This document shows, in pieces, positions 34,768 to 44,644 of a stretch of DNA of 64,000 nt. This DNA comes from Brevibacterium atlanticum (lineage in GTDB: Bacteria > Actinomycetota > Actinomycetes > Actinomycetales > Brevibacteriaceae): assembly GCF_011617245.1 (NCBI RefSeq), contig NZ_CP050152.1, positions 2,718,503 to 2,782,502 of the forward strand, given 5' to 3'. Below the pieces are notes generated by a model. It searched no databases. It was not told the origin of the DNA and saw nothing but the letters and a program-made list of their open reading frames with translations. The position numbers and the translations under genes were made by a program. Numbering within the stretch: position 1 is the first letter of the stretch; each line of letters starts with the position of its first letter.

Positions 34768-36072
34768 TCAATCCGCGGCGGCGAGCTGACCGCAGGCGCC
34801 GTCGATATCGGAGCCGCGGGTGTCGCGGATCGTCGTCGGGATGCCGTGGTCGACGAGTCGGCGGACGAATTCGTCGGCGACCTCGGGTTCCGAGGCCGTC
34901 CACACCGAACCGGGGGTCGGGTTGAGCGGGATCGGGTTGACGTGCACCCAGCCGCGGCCGCGGGCGTTGAGCTTCTTCGCCAGCAGCTCGGCGCGCCACA
35001 CGTGATCGTTCATGTCCTTGATCAGCGCGTATTCGATGCTCACGCGTCGACCGGTGACCTGGAAGTAGTTGTAGGCGGCGTCGATCGCCTCATCGGCCTT
35101 CCACCGGGTGTTGACCGGGATCATCTCGTCGCGCAGTTCGTCGTCGGGGGCGTGGAGGCTGAGCGCGAAGGTCACGGGGATGTCCTCGGCGGCGAGTTTG
35201 TTGATGCCGGGCACCAGCCCCACCGTGGAGATCGTGATCCGTCGCGCCGACATGCCCAGGCCCTCGGGTCCGGTGCCGACGAACCGGCGCACCGCGTTCA
35301 TCACGCGTTTGTAGTTGGCCAGGGGCTCGCCCATCCCCATGAAGACGATGTTCGAGACCCGTTCGGGTCCGCTCGCCGAGGTGGCCGCGCCGTCCCCGTC
35401 GAACGCCGACTCACCGGCGGTGTCCGATTCGTCGGACTCGGCGCCGAGCGCGGTCTCCCGCGCACCGGGCATGTCCGATGACGGTGCCGCAGCGAGTTCG
35501 CCGGCGGCGATGACCTGGTTGGCGCGCACGACCTGTTCGACGATCTCGGCCGTCGACATGTTCCGCGTCAGGCCCTGCTGACCGGTGGCGCAGAAGGGAC
35601 AGTTCATGCCGCAGCCGCACTGGCTGGACACACACAGAGTCACTCGATTGCGGTAGCGCATGAGCACGGACTCGACGAGCGCACCATCGAAGAGACGCCA
35701 CAGGAACTTGATCGTGTCGCCGTTCTCGGTGCGCAGGCGGCGGACCTCGGTGAGCAGGTGCGGGAAGAAGCGCTCTTGGATCTCAGCGCGGCGGTCCTTC
35801 GGCAGATCGGTCATCTGCTCTGTGTCGGTGACGTAGTGGCTGAAGTAGTGCGTGGAGATCTGCTTGGCACGGAAGGCGGGCAGGCCCATCTCGGTCACCG
35901 CGGCAACGCGTTCGTCCATGGTCATGTCCGCCAGGTGCTCGGGCGGCTGCTTGACGCGCGCGGACTTGAAGTTGAGAAGGGGACGCCCGTCACGGGTGGG
36001 CGTCTTCGAAGTGGTGCCGTCGGGATGCTCCACGACGGGCCTGGTCTGCCTTCTGCCTGCTTGAGAACTCAC
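34768..36072 (-). CDS. rlmN: 23S rRNA A2503 / tRNA A37 C2-methyltransferase
   Basis: Radical-SAM dual-specificity methyltransferase. The cluster motif CxxxCxxC is CGMNCPFC (Cys154, 158, 161) and a C-terminal Cys lies in IDGACGQL. The GMGEPLANY motif and [12 protein letters not shown] are conserved. An insertion of about 44 residues (194-237, acidic and Ala/Ser-rich) interrupts the core between [10 protein letters not shown] and [12 protein letters not shown]; it is coded partly by an exact CTCGCCGAGGTGG copy at 35372-35384. 434 residues is longer than the usual 350-400. It is in its normal place near cdsA-frr-pyrH. Confidence 0.95.
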   Translation of the reverse strand: MSSQAGRRQTRPVVEHPDGTTSKTPTRDGRPLLNFKSARVKQPPEHLADMTMDERVAAVTEMGLPAFRAKQISTHYFSHYVTDTEQMTDLPKDRRAEIQERFFPHLLTEVRRLRTENGDTIKFLWRLFDGALVESVLMRYRNRVTLCVSSQCGCGMNCPFCATGQQGLTRNMSTAEIVEQVVRANQVIAAGELAAAPSSDMPGARETALGAESDESDTAGESAFDGDGAATSASGPERVSNIVFMGMGEPLANYKRVMNAVRRFVGTGPEGLGMSARRITISTVGLVPGINKLAAEDIPVTFALSLHAPDDELRDEMIPVNTRWKADEAIDAAYNYFQVTGRRVSIEYALIKDMNDHVWRAELLAKKLNARGRGWVHVNPIPLNPTPGSVWTASEPEVADEFVRRLVDHGIPTTIRDTRGSDIDGACGQLAAAD

Positions 36073-36144
36073 GGCCCTATTGTCTCATGATGCGGCGCGC
36101 ACTGTCGTGTGGGCGGTGCCACGCCTGGAAGTGGGGCTCATCCC

Positions 36145-36157
36145 CTCGCCGAGGTGG
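36145..36157 (+). repeat. Intergenic copy of the CTCGCCGAGGTGG motif
   Basis: Exact 13-mer in the 108-nt gap between the rlmN start and the cdsA stop, in the same orientation as the copies at 9616, 40899 and 53932. Confidence 0.5.
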
Positions 36158-36180
36158 GGCTCCGTTCCTGCGCCGATGGC

Positions 36181-37203
36181 TCAGAGGAAGCCGGGCAGGA
36201 CCGAGAACAGCACGAGCGCGACGGGCGCGGTCGGCAGGATCGAGTCGAGGCGGTCCATCACGCCGCCGTGGCCGGGCAGCAGGGTGCCCATGTCCTTGAG
36301 TTCGAGGTCGCGTTTGATCATCGATTCGCTGAAGTCACCGAGGGTGGCGAAAGCGGGGATGACGACGCCGAAGACGAGTCCCGTCCAGAACGGGGCGTCG
36401 AAGAGGGTGACCGCGAGCACCGTCGCAACGGCGGCGGAGAACACGACCGAGCCGAGGTAGCCCTCCCAGGACTTCTTCGGTGAGATCCGCGGCGCGATCG
36501 GGTGTTTGCCCCACAGGACGCCGAAGACGTAGCCGCCGGTGTCGGAGGCGACGACCGACGCGAGGAAGACGATGACGAGGTAGTTGCCGTCGGTCTGAGT
36601 GAGCAGGTAGACGACGAAGCAGGCCATGAGGCCGACGTAGGTGAGCGCGAAGAGTGAGAGCGAGACGTCCTTGACCGCGTTCTTCCGCCGCTCGACCATG
36701 GTGAAGAGCATGATGGCGCCGGCACTGGCCGCAAACGTCACCCACAGGGCTTCCCGACCGCCGATGTAGGTCGCGACGACCATGCACGCGGCCGAGACCA
36801 TCGTCGGCACGCGCGAGACGAGGGAGCCCGAACGCGACAGCGCGTTGGCCAGCTCCCACATCGCTGCGACGATGGCGACGAGGATGAGGAAGAGGAACGA
36901 GATCGGCAGGAAGATCAGGGAGGCCAGCACCACTCCCCCGATGAGCAGCCCCATGCCGATGGCGGCGGGCAGGTTGCGCCCCGCCCGACCGTAGTCCTTC
37001 GGCGGTGGCTCCTCTTCGGCGGCGTCCGCCTCGGGGGTGGGGTTGAAGTCCGGGTCATCGGGCGAATACGGCTTGTCCGAATTGCGCAGATCCCGGCGCC
37101 TGGGGAAGGGGCTCTCAGCTGGCACAGCGTCACGTGATGGGTCCGGCTCCCCGAAGGGAGCCGGATTCGCTGCGGGGCTGTCGGTCCCGGTCACGGCAAT
37201 CAT
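36181..37203 (-). CDS. cdsA: Phosphatidate cytidylyltransferase (CDP-diglyceride synthase)
   Basis: Makes CDP-diacylglycerol for phospholipid synthesis. 340 residues: a disordered, Pro- and acid-rich N-terminus of about 75 residues, then about eight membrane helices. The family signature is complete near the C-terminus: SESMIKRDLELKDMGTLLPG followed by HGGVMDRLDS. SDTGGYVFGVLWGKHPIAP and SPKKSWEGYLGS are also typical. The start overlaps the frr stop by one base (TGATG). Confidence 0.95.
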   Translation of the reverse strand: MIAVTGTDSPAANPAPFGEPDPSRDAVPAESPFPRRRDLRNSDKPYSPDDPDFNPTPEADAAEEEPPPKDYGRAGRNLPAAIGMGLLIGGVVLASLIFLPISFLFLILVAIVAAMWELANALSRSGSLVSRVPTMVSAACMVVATYIGGREALWVTFAASAGAIMLFTMVERRKNAVKDVSLSLFALTYVGLMACFVVYLLTQTDGNYLVIVFLASVVASDTGGYVFGVLWGKHPIAPRISPKKSWEGYLGSVVFSAAVATVLAVTLFDAPFWTGLVFGVVIPAFATLGDFSESMIKRDLELKDMGTLLPGHGGVMDRLDSILPTAPVALVLFSVLPGFL

Positions 37204-37760
37204 CAGACCTCGAGAAGCTCGGCTTCCTTCTGCGAGAGCAGCTGGTCGATGTTGTCCACCTTGCTCTTCGTCAGGTCGTCGAGTTCGGAGATACCGCGGG
37301 TGACTTCGTCCTCGCCGGCGTCGCCGTCTTTCTTGATGCGCTCGAGGACGTCCTTGGCGTGGCGGCGGATGTTGCGGATGGAGACCTTGCCGTCCTCGGC
37401 CTTGCCCTTGACGATCTTGACGTATTCCTTGCGACGTTCCTCGGTGAGCTCCGGCAGAACGACGCGGATGATGTTGCCGTCGTTGGCGGGGTTGGCACCG
37501 ATGTCGGAGTTGCGCAGAGCGTTCTCGATGTCTTGGAGGGTGCCCTTGTCGTAGGGGGTCACCAGGATGGTGCGAGCCTCGGGAGTCTGGAATGACGCGA
37601 GCTGCTGCAGCGGGGTGGGAGCACCGTAGTATTCGATCTCGATGTCGGCGAACAGCGCAGGGTTGGCGCGACCGGTGCGGATCGATCCGAAGTCGTCCTG
37701 CGTGAATTCGACGGCCTTGTCCATCTTCTCTCTGGCCTCGGCCAGTGTCTCTTCAATCAC
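37203..37760 (-). CDS. frr: Ribosome recycling factor
   Basis: 185-residue factor that splits post-termination ribosomes with EF-G. Family blocks: [60 protein letters not shown] and VRISIRNIRR-like [20 protein letters not shown]. Full length. It follows pyrH after a 148-nt gap that contains a CCGCCTCGGCG motif near 37883 and ends one base into cdsA. Confidence 0.97.
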   Translation of the reverse strand: MIEETLAEAREKMDKAVEFTQDDFGSIRTGRANPALFADIEIEYYGAPTPLQQLASFQTPEARTILVTPYDKGTLQDIENALRNSDIGANPANDGNIIRVVLPELTEERRKEYVKIVKGKAEDGKVSIRNIRRHAKDVLERIKKDGDAGEDEVTRGISELDDLTKSKVDNIDQLLSQKEAELLEV

Positions 37761-37908
37761 GGTTCACTCTTTCCATCTCTGTAAGCTTTGGGATCATTCT
37801 ATGGGTCATCACTGAAAATTGCCGCACCGATTCCTCGCAGGAGTGTCCTCACCTGCGCAGACGTCGGGTTGGGCGACCGCACTGCAGCCGCCTCGGCGAA
37901 GTGCCGCC

Positions 37909-38661
37909 TCAGTGGACGATGGTGCCGATCTTCTCTCCGCTGATGGCCTTGCGGAGGTTGCCTACGCCTTCCATGCCGAAGACGTGCATGGGCAGTCTGT
38001 TGTCCATGCACAGGCTGAAGGCGGTGGCGTCGACGACTTTGAGTCCCTTCTGCAGGGCCTCCTGGTAGGTGATCTCGGCGAGCTTCTCTGCGTTCGGGTC
38101 GACCTTCGGGTCGGCGGTGTAGACGCCGTCGACGCCGTTCTTGGCGATGAGCACTTCGTCGGCGTGGACCTCGAGGGCACGCTGAGCGGCGACGGTGTCG
38201 GTGGAGAAGTAGGGCAGGCCGGCGCCGGCGCCGAAGATGACGACGCGGTTCTTCTCCATGTGCCGCATGGCGCGGCGGGGAATGTAGGACTCGGCGACCT
38301 GGGACATGGGGATCGCGGTCTGCACGCGCGTGTCGACTCCGGTCTGTTCGAGGAAGTCCTGGAGAGCCAGGCAGTTCATCACGGTGCCGAGCATGCCCAT
38401 GTAGTCGGCGCGGGTGCGGTCCATGCCGCGCTGGGAGAGTTCGGCGCCGCGGAAGAAGTTGCCGCCGCCGACGACGATGCTCACTTCCACGTCTTCGACG
38501 GTGGGGGCGACCTCACGGGCCACTGCCGCCACGACATCGGGATCGACTCCGATCCGGCCTCCGCCGAAGACCTCACCCGAGAGCTTGAGCAGGACGCGAC
38601 GGCGATGGGTGCGGACGGGGTGGCTGAGGTGGCTGGATTCGTGAACCGGAGTGCTTGTCAT
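37909..38661 (-). CDS. pyrH: Uridylate kinase
   Basis: Phosphorylates UMP to UDP; hexameric amino-acid-kinase fold. 250 residues beginning [20 protein letters not shown], then [25 protein letters not shown] near residue 60, [16 protein letters not shown] and GGTGNPYF-equivalent [20 protein letters not shown]. The start was put at 38661 rather than 16 codons upstream. It sits between tsf and frr as in most bacteria; a terminator separates it from tsf. Confidence 0.96.
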   Translation of the reverse strand: MTSTPVHESSHLSHPVRTHRRRVLLKLSGEVFGGGRIGVDPDVVAAVAREVAPTVEDVEVSIVVGGGNFFRGAELSQRGMDRTRADYMGMLGTVMNCLALQDFLEQTGVDTRVQTAIPMSQVAESYIPRRAMRHMEKNRVVIFGAGAGLPYFSTDTVAAQRALEVHADEVLIAKNGVDGVYTADPKVDPNAEKLAEITYQEALQKGLKVVDATAFSLCMDNRLPMHVFGMEGVGNLRKAISGEKIGTIVH

Positions 38662-38737
38662 TGAGTCCTTCTTCCATGCAGGCAGATCGAGACCCGGGCG
38701 GATCGCCACCCGGGCTGTGCGTCTGGGCCAGTCTAGC

Positions 38738-38770
38738 GAAAAACGGGGCCGGACCTCTCGGTCCGACCCC
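38738..38770 (-). terminator. Intrinsic terminator after tsf
   Basis: On the minus strand GGGGTCGGACC-GAGA-GGTCCGGCCCC folds as an 11-bp stem (one G-T pair) with a 4-nt loop, followed by GTTTTTCG. A textbook rho-independent terminator 77 nt after the tsf stop. Confidence 0.85.
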
Positions 38771-38846
38771 GCCTCACGGATGAGTTCTCACTCACCCGGA
38801 GAACCTGCGAAGCAGACGGGTGTCTGCTTCGGCGGTCAGTGTCGTC

Positions 38847-39674
38847 TCAGGCTCCGACGCGGTAGCGCACGAAGCCGGTGGCCTTGACGCCGGCAGCCTC
38901 GAGCACCTTGGCTACGGACTGCTTGGGATCCTTGGCGAATCCCTGGTCCAGGAGGCAGTTCTCCTTGAAGAAGCCGTTGACGCGACCCTCGATGATCTTC
39001 GGCAGGGCCTGTTCGGGCTTGCCTTCGTTCTTCGCGGTGTCTTCGGCGATACGACGCTCGTTCTCGACGAGGTCGGCGGGCACGTCTTCGCGGGAGAAGT
39101 ACTTCGGGGCCATAGCGGCGATGTGCACGGCGACATCGTGTGCCACAGTCTCGTCGTCGCCTTCGAATGCCAGCAGCACGCCGACCTGCGGGGGCAGGTC
39201 CTTGTTGGTGCGGTGCAGGTAGGAAGCGACCTTGGCGCCCTCGATGCGGCCGACGCGACGGAGGTCGACCTTCTCACCCAGGGTGGCACCGGACTCGGTG
39301 ATGAACTGCGAGACAGGCTTGCCGTCGGTCTCGGCGGCGAGCAGCGACTCGGCCGAGTCGGCCTTGTTCGCCACGGCCAGCTCGAGGACCTGGTCGGCGA
39401 GCTTGATGAAGGGCTCGGACTTCGCAACGAAGTCGGTCTCCGAGTTGAGTTCGATGATGGTGCCGACGCCGCCGTCGACGTGGGTCGCGACGAGACCGTC
39501 GGAGGTCGAGCGTCCCTCACGCTTGGTGGCGCCCTTGAGGCCCTTCACACGGAGGGCCTCCATGGCCTTGGTCTGGTCGCCGTCGGACTCGTCGAGAGCC
39601 TTCTTGACGTCCATCATTCCGGCGCCGGTCTTCTCACGCAGTGCCTTGATGTCAGCGGCAGTGTAGTTTGCCAT
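38847..39674 (-). CDS. tsf: Elongation factor Ts
   Basis: Nucleotide-exchange factor for EF-Tu, 275 residues. N-terminal UBA-like domain YTAADIKALREKTGAGMMDV with KKALDESDGD, then the core EGRSTSDGLVATHVDGGVGT with IIELNSETDFVAKSEPF. The C-terminal part has the dimerisation and coiled-coil-like elements (AAMAPKYFSREDVPADLV). It follows rpsB after 33 nt, the standard rpsB-tsf operon, and is ended by a strong terminator. Confidence 0.97.
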   Translation of the reverse strand: MANYTAADIKALREKTGAGMMDVKKALDESDGDQTKAMEALRVKGLKGATKREGRSTSDGLVATHVDGGVGTIIELNSETDFVAKSEPFIKLADQVLELAVANKADSAESLLAAETDGKPVSQFITESGATLGEKVDLRRVGRIEGAKVASYLHRTNKDLPPQVGVLLAFEGDDETVAHDVAVHIAAMAPKYFSREDVPADLVENERRIAEDTAKNEGKPEQALPKIIEGRVNGFFKENCLLDQGFAKDPKQSVAKVLEAAGVKATGFVRYRVGA

Positions 39675-39707
39675 TCTTTCTCCTCAGGATGGTGGAGTTA
39701 AAGGAAA

Positions 39708-40607
39708 TCAGGACTCTGTCGACTCGGTGGAGTCGGCAGCGGCTTCAGCGGCAGGTGCGGCCTCAGCGGTCTCGGTTTCAGCAGCCTCTGCCTCAGCAGC
39801 CGGGGCAGCCTCTGCCGGCTTCTCCTCGTCGGTCTTGCCTTCGAGCAGCTCGCGCTCCCACTCGGGCATGGGCTCGACGGCGGAGACGTTCTTCTCTCCA
39901 CCCTCGTCCTCGGAGGAGTGGCGGGCGATGAGGCCCTCGGCGACGGCGTCGGCAATCACGCGGGTGAGCAGCGAGACCGAGCGGATGGCGTCGTCGTTGC
40001 CCGGGATCGGGTAGTTGACGTCGTCGGGGTCGCAGTTGGTGTCGAGGATGCCGATGATCGGGATGCCCAGCTTCTTGGCTTCGTCGACGGCGAGGTGTTC
40101 CTTCTTGGTGTCGACGATCCAGACGGCCGACGGAGTGCGCTGCATGTCGCGGATACCTCCGAGGGTCTTCTCCAGCTTGTCCTTCTCACGGCGAAGGATG
40201 AGCAGTTCCTTCTTGGTGTGAGCGGAGCCTGCCACGTCGTCGAAGTCGATCTCTTCGAGTTCCTTCAGGCGGCGCAGACGCATCGAGATGGTCTGGAAGT
40301 TCGTGAGCATACCGCCGAGCCAACGCTGGTTGACGAAGGGCTGGCCCACGCGCTTGGCCTGTTCGGCGATGGATTCCTGGGCCTGCTTCTTCGTGCCGAC
40401 GAAGAGGATCGAGCCACCGTGGGCGACGGTCTCCTTGACGAACTCGAAGGCATTGTCGATGTAGCCCAGCGACTTCTGCAGGTCGATGATGTAGATGCCG
40501 TTGCGCTCGGTGAAGATGAAGCGCTTCATCTTCGGGTTCCAACGACGGGTCTGGTGTCCGAAGTGAACGCCGCTGTCGAGCAGCTGGCGGATGGTGACGA
40601 CGGCCAT
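39708..40607 (-). CDS. rpsB: 30S ribosomal protein S2
   Basis: 299 residues starting [20 protein letters not shown]. Core blocks: [54 protein letters not shown] and [15 protein letters not shown]. The last 50 residues are a Glu/Ala-rich low-complexity extension ([20 protein letters not shown]) longer than usual. The ATG at 40607 has GGAGGG upstream; an earlier ATG eight codons back is less likely. First gene of rpsB-tsf. Confidence 0.97.
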   Translation of the reverse strand: MAVVTIRQLLDSGVHFGHQTRRWNPKMKRFIFTERNGIYIIDLQKSLGYIDNAFEFVKETVAHGGSILFVGTKKQAQESIAEQAKRVGQPFVNQRWLGGMLTNFQTISMRLRRLKELEEIDFDDVAGSAHTKKELLILRREKDKLEKTLGGIRDMQRTPSAVWIVDTKKEHLAVDEAKKLGIPIIGILDTNCDPDDVNYPIPGNDDAIRSVSLLTRVIADAVAEGLIARHSSEDEGGEKNVSAVEPMPEWERELLEGKTDEEKPAEAAPAAEAEAAETETAEAAPAAEAAADSTESTES

Positions 40608-41199
40608 GCCGACGCCCTCCTTTCTGTGCACCTTCAGGTGCTTTTACGTCATGCGCGCGACGATCGTGATCGTCTCGATGCGGGATCTGTGCGATCTCGG
40701 ATCGGTTCGACCGGATGACGGCGTCGATGACATTTTCGGTTGATTCCTGGCATTCGGTTCATCCGCCCCACAGGCTCACCATCGGGTGGCCTGCACCATG
40801 GGAAGGAGAAGAATTCGAATACGCGTAGTCAGAAGACATGCTTCTGCTGGGGTCAGTCTATCCCGTTCGGGCAAGCCATTTCCAATCGGTGGCCCGCCCT
40901 CGCCGAGGTGGCTCTCCGGCCCGCAGCGACCCGCCGACTCGTACGTCGAACCGTGTGGACAGACCCTGCCGCAGCCGGCTCCAGAGATCGCCGCTGAGCG
41001 GCACTCGACTCGAGAGGCCGCGTCCGCTCCGCGACGCGATTCCACCCCTCAGCCCAACAGACAGCCCCGGTCACTCTCACGCCGACCTCTGGGGACAGAC
41101 CGCACACTCGCACGCCTGGGCCCTGTGGACGAATCTTCCCTCTCCACAGGGGCCATCGACAAGGGTGACAGGCGCTTGGGAGTCGGCTTTCATGCTCGT
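40608..41199. promoter_or_regulatory. Divergent intergenic region, rpsB / wall peptidase
   Basis: 592 nt with no convincing gene; an open plus-strand frame from 40786 joins the peptidase but has no family character before 41200. It contains the rpsB leader with the hairpin GCACCT-TC-AGGTGC (40628-40641) directly before the rpsB ribosome site, an exact CTCGCCGAGGTGG copy (40899-40911), and the operator-like CCTGTGGA-N13-TCCACAGG (41122-41150) before the peptidase gene. Confidence 0.45.
41122..41150. promoter_or_regulatory. Inverted repeat CCTGTGGA-N13-TCCACAGG (site 1)
   Basis: Perfect 8-bp arms with a 13-nt spacer, ending 50 nt before the start of the M23/M15 peptidase gene. The same arms with the same spacer length, but unrelated spacer sequence, occur at 46731-46759 upstream of yraN, also about 50 nt from the start codon. 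Equal arms, spacing and position point to a shared DNA-binding protein. The arms resemble inward DnaA-box halves (TCCACA). Confidence 0.55.
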
Positions 41200-42300
41200 A
41201 TGAATCCGTTCGCACCTGATCCGCCTCGCTGCGTATACCGCCGCCGAGACTCCCGCAGACGTTGCCGACATGACGGCAATGGCGGTGTCGGTCCATCTTT
41301 GCTCGTGGCCGCGATCCTCGCCTTGGCGCTCATGCTCACACTCGCTCCCCCGGCCTCCGGTGCGTCGGTGCAGGGGGCAGACGCGGACCCCACAGGAGTT
41401 GCCCGTGCGCAGGCTGCGAATGCGACGAAGCGGAGCTGGGTTACGCCGGTTCCGGCTATGGAGATCGTCACGGCCTTCGACCCGCCGGACAAACCGTGGC
41501 TCAAGGGGCACAGGGGCATCGATGTGCTCGCCGTCGAGGGCGAGCCGTTGCGTGCCCCGACGAAGGGGACAATCCGCTTTGCCGGCACCGTCGCAGGAAC
41601 GGCCACGGTGAGCATCCTCACCGCCTCGGGACACGTACTGTCGTTCCAACCAGCCACAACCGATCTCCAGCAGGGTGAGGACTTCGCAGCCGGGGAGCGC
41701 ATCGGCGAGGTCGCATCAGGCAGCCACTGTGAGCAGTCGTGTCTGCACATCGGGGCGTGGCCGGCCGACAGCGACAAGCGCTATATCGATCCCGGAAAGC
41801 TCTTCGGCCAGGAGACATCGCTGCTGCTGCCGCTGTCCCGCAAACCCGCCGAGGAGCCGAAGGGCGGTGGGGACTCGACGACCTCAGGTGCTGGCGCCTG
41901 GGGCGGACACAGCAACGGCCGGATCCCGGCCTCGGCGATGTGCCAGCTGAAGACCGCTCCCGGGCAGATGCTGCGCTGTGACGCGCAGGCGGCGTTCGAC
42001 CGGCTGTCCCACGCGTTCGAGGCTCGGTTCGGTGCTCCGATCTCGGTCACCGATGCCTATCGGGACTATGCGACGCAGGTGATTCTCAAACGACGCAAGG
42101 GACGAATGGCGGCGACTCCGGGGACGTCGAACCACGGCTGGGCCCTGGCAGTCGATCTCGGCAGCGGGATCAACTCCTTCGGCACGGCTCAGCATCAGTG
42201 GATGCGGGAGAATGCGCCGAAGTTCGGGTGGATCCATCCAGGCTGGGCGAGGCAGTCGGGGTCGCTGCCCGAACCCTGGCACTGGGAGTTCCGCAAGTAG
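41200..42300 (+). CDS. Fused M23 (LytM-like) / M15 (VanY-like) cell-wall peptidase
   Basis: 366 residues. A membrane-spanning or signal segment at about 33-55 (SLLVAAILALALMLTLAPPA) is followed by an M23 domain (about 80-205) with GHRGIDV (His104, Asp108). Its last box reads CLH instead of HLH (Cys181, His183), so one catalytic His is lost and the domain may be non-catalytic. After a Gly/Ser linker comes an M15 D-Ala-D-Ala carboxypeptidase domain (about 245-366): SNHGWALAVDLG (His312, Asp319) and PWHWEF (His361). It probably acts in the wall. The ATG at 41200 was chosen because the signal segment fits; the frame is open earlier. Confidence 0.82.
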   Translation: MNPFAPDPPRCVYRRRDSRRRCRHDGNGGVGPSLLVAAILALALMLTLAPPASGASVQGADADPTGVARAQAANATKRSWVTPVPAMEIVTAFDPPDKPWLKGHRGIDVLAVEGEPLRAPTKGTIRFAGTVAGTATVSILTASGHVLSFQPATTDLQQGEDFAAGERIGEVASGSHCEQSCLHIGAWPADSDKRYIDPGKLFGQETSLLLPLSRKPAEEPKGGGDSTTSGAGAWGGHSNGRIPASAMCQLKTAPGQMLRCDAQAAFDRLSHAFEARFGAPISVTDAYRDYATQVILKRRKGRMAATPGTSNHGWALAVDLGSGINSFGTAQHQWMRENAPKFGWIHPGWARQSGSLPEPWHWEFRK

Positions 42301-42358
42301 TGCCCAGTTCAGGCGCAAGTAGCCAATATTCCCGCTCAAGCACTACGGACGAACCAGT

Positions 42359-43411
42359 TCACGCTCGAGGGTGCGCCCGACGGTAGGTCTCCTGCAGCCG
42401 CTGCATGGACACGTGTGTGTAGATCTGGGTGCTGCTCATCGTCGAGTGGCCGAGCAGCTCCTGGATCTGCCGCAGATCGGCACCCCGGTCGAGCATATGG
42501 GTGGCCGCGGAGTGGCGCAGTCCGTGGGGTCCGATGTCCGGTGCGCCGGGATCATCGGCGCCGTACCGGTGAACGAGCTCGCGGACCTGCCTGGCTCCGA
42601 TGCGTCCGCCCCGGACGCCGAGGAACAGAGCATCGCCGCTGCCGGGCCCGGCGAAGAGATCCCGGGCCTTCAGCCAGTCGTCCAGTGCTTTCCGTGCCGG
42701 GGCACCGAAGGGGACGCGTCGTTCCTTGTTGCCTTTGCCGAGTACGGTGATCATCGATGCTCGACGGTCGACGTCTGCGCGGTCGAGCCCGGTGAGTTCT
42801 GAGACGCGCACTGCGGTGGCATAGAGCATCTCGAGGATCGCGGCATCGCGGATCCGCTTCGCGGCTTCGAGCGGATCGGCATCTCGTCCCTTCGCGGAGT
42901 CTTTCTCAGCAGTCCCATCGGTCTGCGTATCTGCGGCAGAGATGAGGCTGGCGGCCTGTTGAGGCTTGAGCACCGTGGGCAGGCGTGAATCCTTCTTCGG
43001 TGTGCGCAGACGCGCGGCCGGGTTGTTCGGCAGTCCCAGACTTGTGACTCCGTACGCGAAGAAGGAACGTATGGCCGCGATCTTGCGTGCCACCGTTGAC
43101 TTCGCCGCGCCGGCGTCATCGAGGGCGATGAGCCAGGAACGCAGGTCATCGAGTTCGATTGCGGGCAGATCGATCCTCACGCCCTCGTCGGCCCGCGAAC
43201 GCTCCTCTCCCGTGTTCGCGCCGCGGCGCAGCTTCGTCGAGTGCACGGCGTGGTCGAGGAAGTCGGTGACGTCGGAGACGTAGGCGCGAGCAGTGTGTGC
43301 GGAGACGTCACGGGACCGCAGGTGGTCGGCATAGCCGGACACCACCTCGGCGACGGTCGACGGTGTGCTCACATCCCCAGGATACGCAGGTGCCGACGCC
43401 CGGCCGTGCAT
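42359..43411 (-). CDS. xerC: Tyrosine recombinase, XerC-like
   Basis: Chromosome-dimer resolution recombinase of 350 residues. SAM-like N-terminal domain (GYADHLRSRDVSAHTARAYV) and catalytic domain with Arg202 (ATAVRVSELTGL), the Lys in GKGNKERRVP, His296-x-x-Arg299 (HGLRHSAATH), His322 (LGHS) and nucleophile Tyr331 (QIYTHV). Two inserts enlarge it: RRGANTGEERSRADEG near 62 and a charged stretch near 160-185. Its ATG follows the dprA stop directly (TGAATG); a GTG 13 codons in is an alternative start. Confidence 0.9.
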   Translation of the reverse strand: MHGRASAPAYPGDVSTPSTVAEVVSGYADHLRSRDVSAHTARAYVSDVTDFLDHAVHSTKLRRGANTGEERSRADEGVRIDLPAIELDDLRSWLIALDDAGAAKSTVARKIAAIRSFFAYGVTSLGLPNNPAARLRTPKKDSRLPTVLKPQQAASLISAADTQTDGTAEKDSAKGRDADPLEAAKRIRDAAILEMLYATAVRVSELTGLDRADVDRRASMITVLGKGNKERRVPFGAPARKALDDWLKARDLFAGPGSGDALFLGVRGGRIGARQVRELVHRYGADDPGAPDIGPHGLRHSAATHMLDRGADLRQIQELLGHSTMSSTQIYTHVSMQRLQETYRRAHPRA

Positions 43412-44644
43412 TCAGCCGCGCGGCTTCCGCAGCTTCACCCACCCCGAGTCGCGACGTTCGGCAAGACCGGCGAGGTCGAGCGCGCTCAGCGCGCTGAGCG
43501 CATCGGCGATGGTCAGACCCGCCCGAACCGCGGTCGTCCCCGCGTCGAGGGCCTTGGTCGCCGAGAGTGCGTTGAGGCAGATCTTCTCCCTCTCGTCGAG
43601 TTCGTCGACGGGGTCGTGGCCCACGAGCACCTCGTGTCCGTCGCCGGTGCCGGACGTGTCGAACAGCGTCGGGGCATCCTCGTCGATGAGGGCCATGACG
43701 TCATCGCAGCAGGTGACGAGTTCGGCTTCGTGTTCGCGCACGAGCCGGTGCGCGCCCGTCGATGAGGCCGAGTACACCGATCCGGGGAATGCGGCGACCT
43801 GGCGGGAGAGTTCGAGAGCGTGCCGGGCGGTGTTGAGGGCCCCGCTGCGCCATCCGGCTTCAACGACGACGATCACCTGGGCGGAGGCGGCGATGAGTCG
43901 ATTGCGCAGCAGGAAGCGGTGCCGCATCGGGGTCATCCCGGGCGCGGTTTCGGACACGATGGCACCGGTGGCCAGGATCTGTTCGAACAGGTCGGCGTTG
44001 GCTGCCGGGTAGAAGCGGTCGACTCCTCCTGCCATGAAGGCGACCGTCGGTGCTTCGCGGGCGATGGCAGCGCGGTGTGCTGCGGCGTCGATGCCGAAAG
44101 CTCCCCCTGAGACGACGGTGATGCCGCGCGAGGCGAGGTCCCAGGCCAGGTCGGAAGCGCATTTGGTTCCGTAGCTGCTGGCAGCTCTGGCACCGACGAC
44201 TGCGACCGCGCGGGCCAGCGCCGCTCCCAGTTCCGCTGCCCCGCGCACCCACAGTCCGAGCGGCGCTGCCGACCCGAGGTCGTTGAGCATGCTCGGCCAT
44301 TCCGCGTCGCCGGGGATGACGAGACGACCGCCGAGGCGGGCGATCTTGTCCAGGTCTCCTCCCCCATCCTCGTCTTCGACGCGCACCGCCCAGCGATCGA
44401 TGGCACCGGCCAGCTGTCCGTGTGCCGCGGCCCCGCCCTCCGCTGCGTCGGTGCCGTTCGAGGCGAGTCCGGCGACCGCTTCGTCCGGGGAGGACTGTCC
44501 TCCGGCGACGGCGGTGATGATCGCCAGGGCGGCGACCGGCCCGATATCGTCGACCAGTCGCCGAAGCAGTCCGTCCCCGGGTTCGCCGATGCGCAGGAGT
44601 GCGGCAATGGAGGTGCGGACCTCATCGTTCGTGCTCACGGTCAT
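43412..44644 (-). CDS. dprA: DNA-processing protein DprA
   Basis: 410 residues. Loads RecA on incoming single-stranded DNA in transformable bacteria and is widely kept elsewhere. Rossmann-like core: VAVVGARAASSYGTKCASDL, SGGAFGIDAAAHRAAIA, and RNRLIAASAQVIVVVEAGW with SGALNTARHALEL. An N-terminal SAM-like part and a C-terminal winged-helix (ALSALDLAGLAERRDSGWVK) complete the architecture. It overlaps comM by four bases (ATGA) and is directly followed by xerC. Confidence 0.94.
   Translation of the reverse strand: MTVSTNDEVRTSIAALLRIGEPGDGLLRRLVDDIGPVAALAIITAVAGGQSSPDEAVAGLASNGTDAAEGGAAAHGQLAGAIDRWAVRVEDEDGGGDLDKIARLGGRLVIPGDAEWPSMLNDLGSAAPLGLWVRGAAELGAALARAVAVVGARAASSYGTKCASDLAWDLASRGITVVSGGAFGIDAAAHRAAIAREAPTVAFMAGGVDRFYPAANADLFEQILATGAIVSETAPGMTPMRHRFLLRNRLIAASAQVIVVVEAGWRSGALNTARHALELSRQVAAFPGSVYSASSTGAHRLVREHEAELVTCCDDVMALIDEDAPTLFDTSGTGDGHEVLVGHDPVDELDEREKICLNALSATKALDAGTTAVRAGLTIADALSALSALDLAGLAERRDSGWVKLRKPRG

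Noticed and set aside
40786-41199. Extension of the M23/M15 gene by 138 codons
   Set aside because: Composition is Arg/Pro/Ser-rich and unlike a protein, and it would place the membrane signal segment in the interior.
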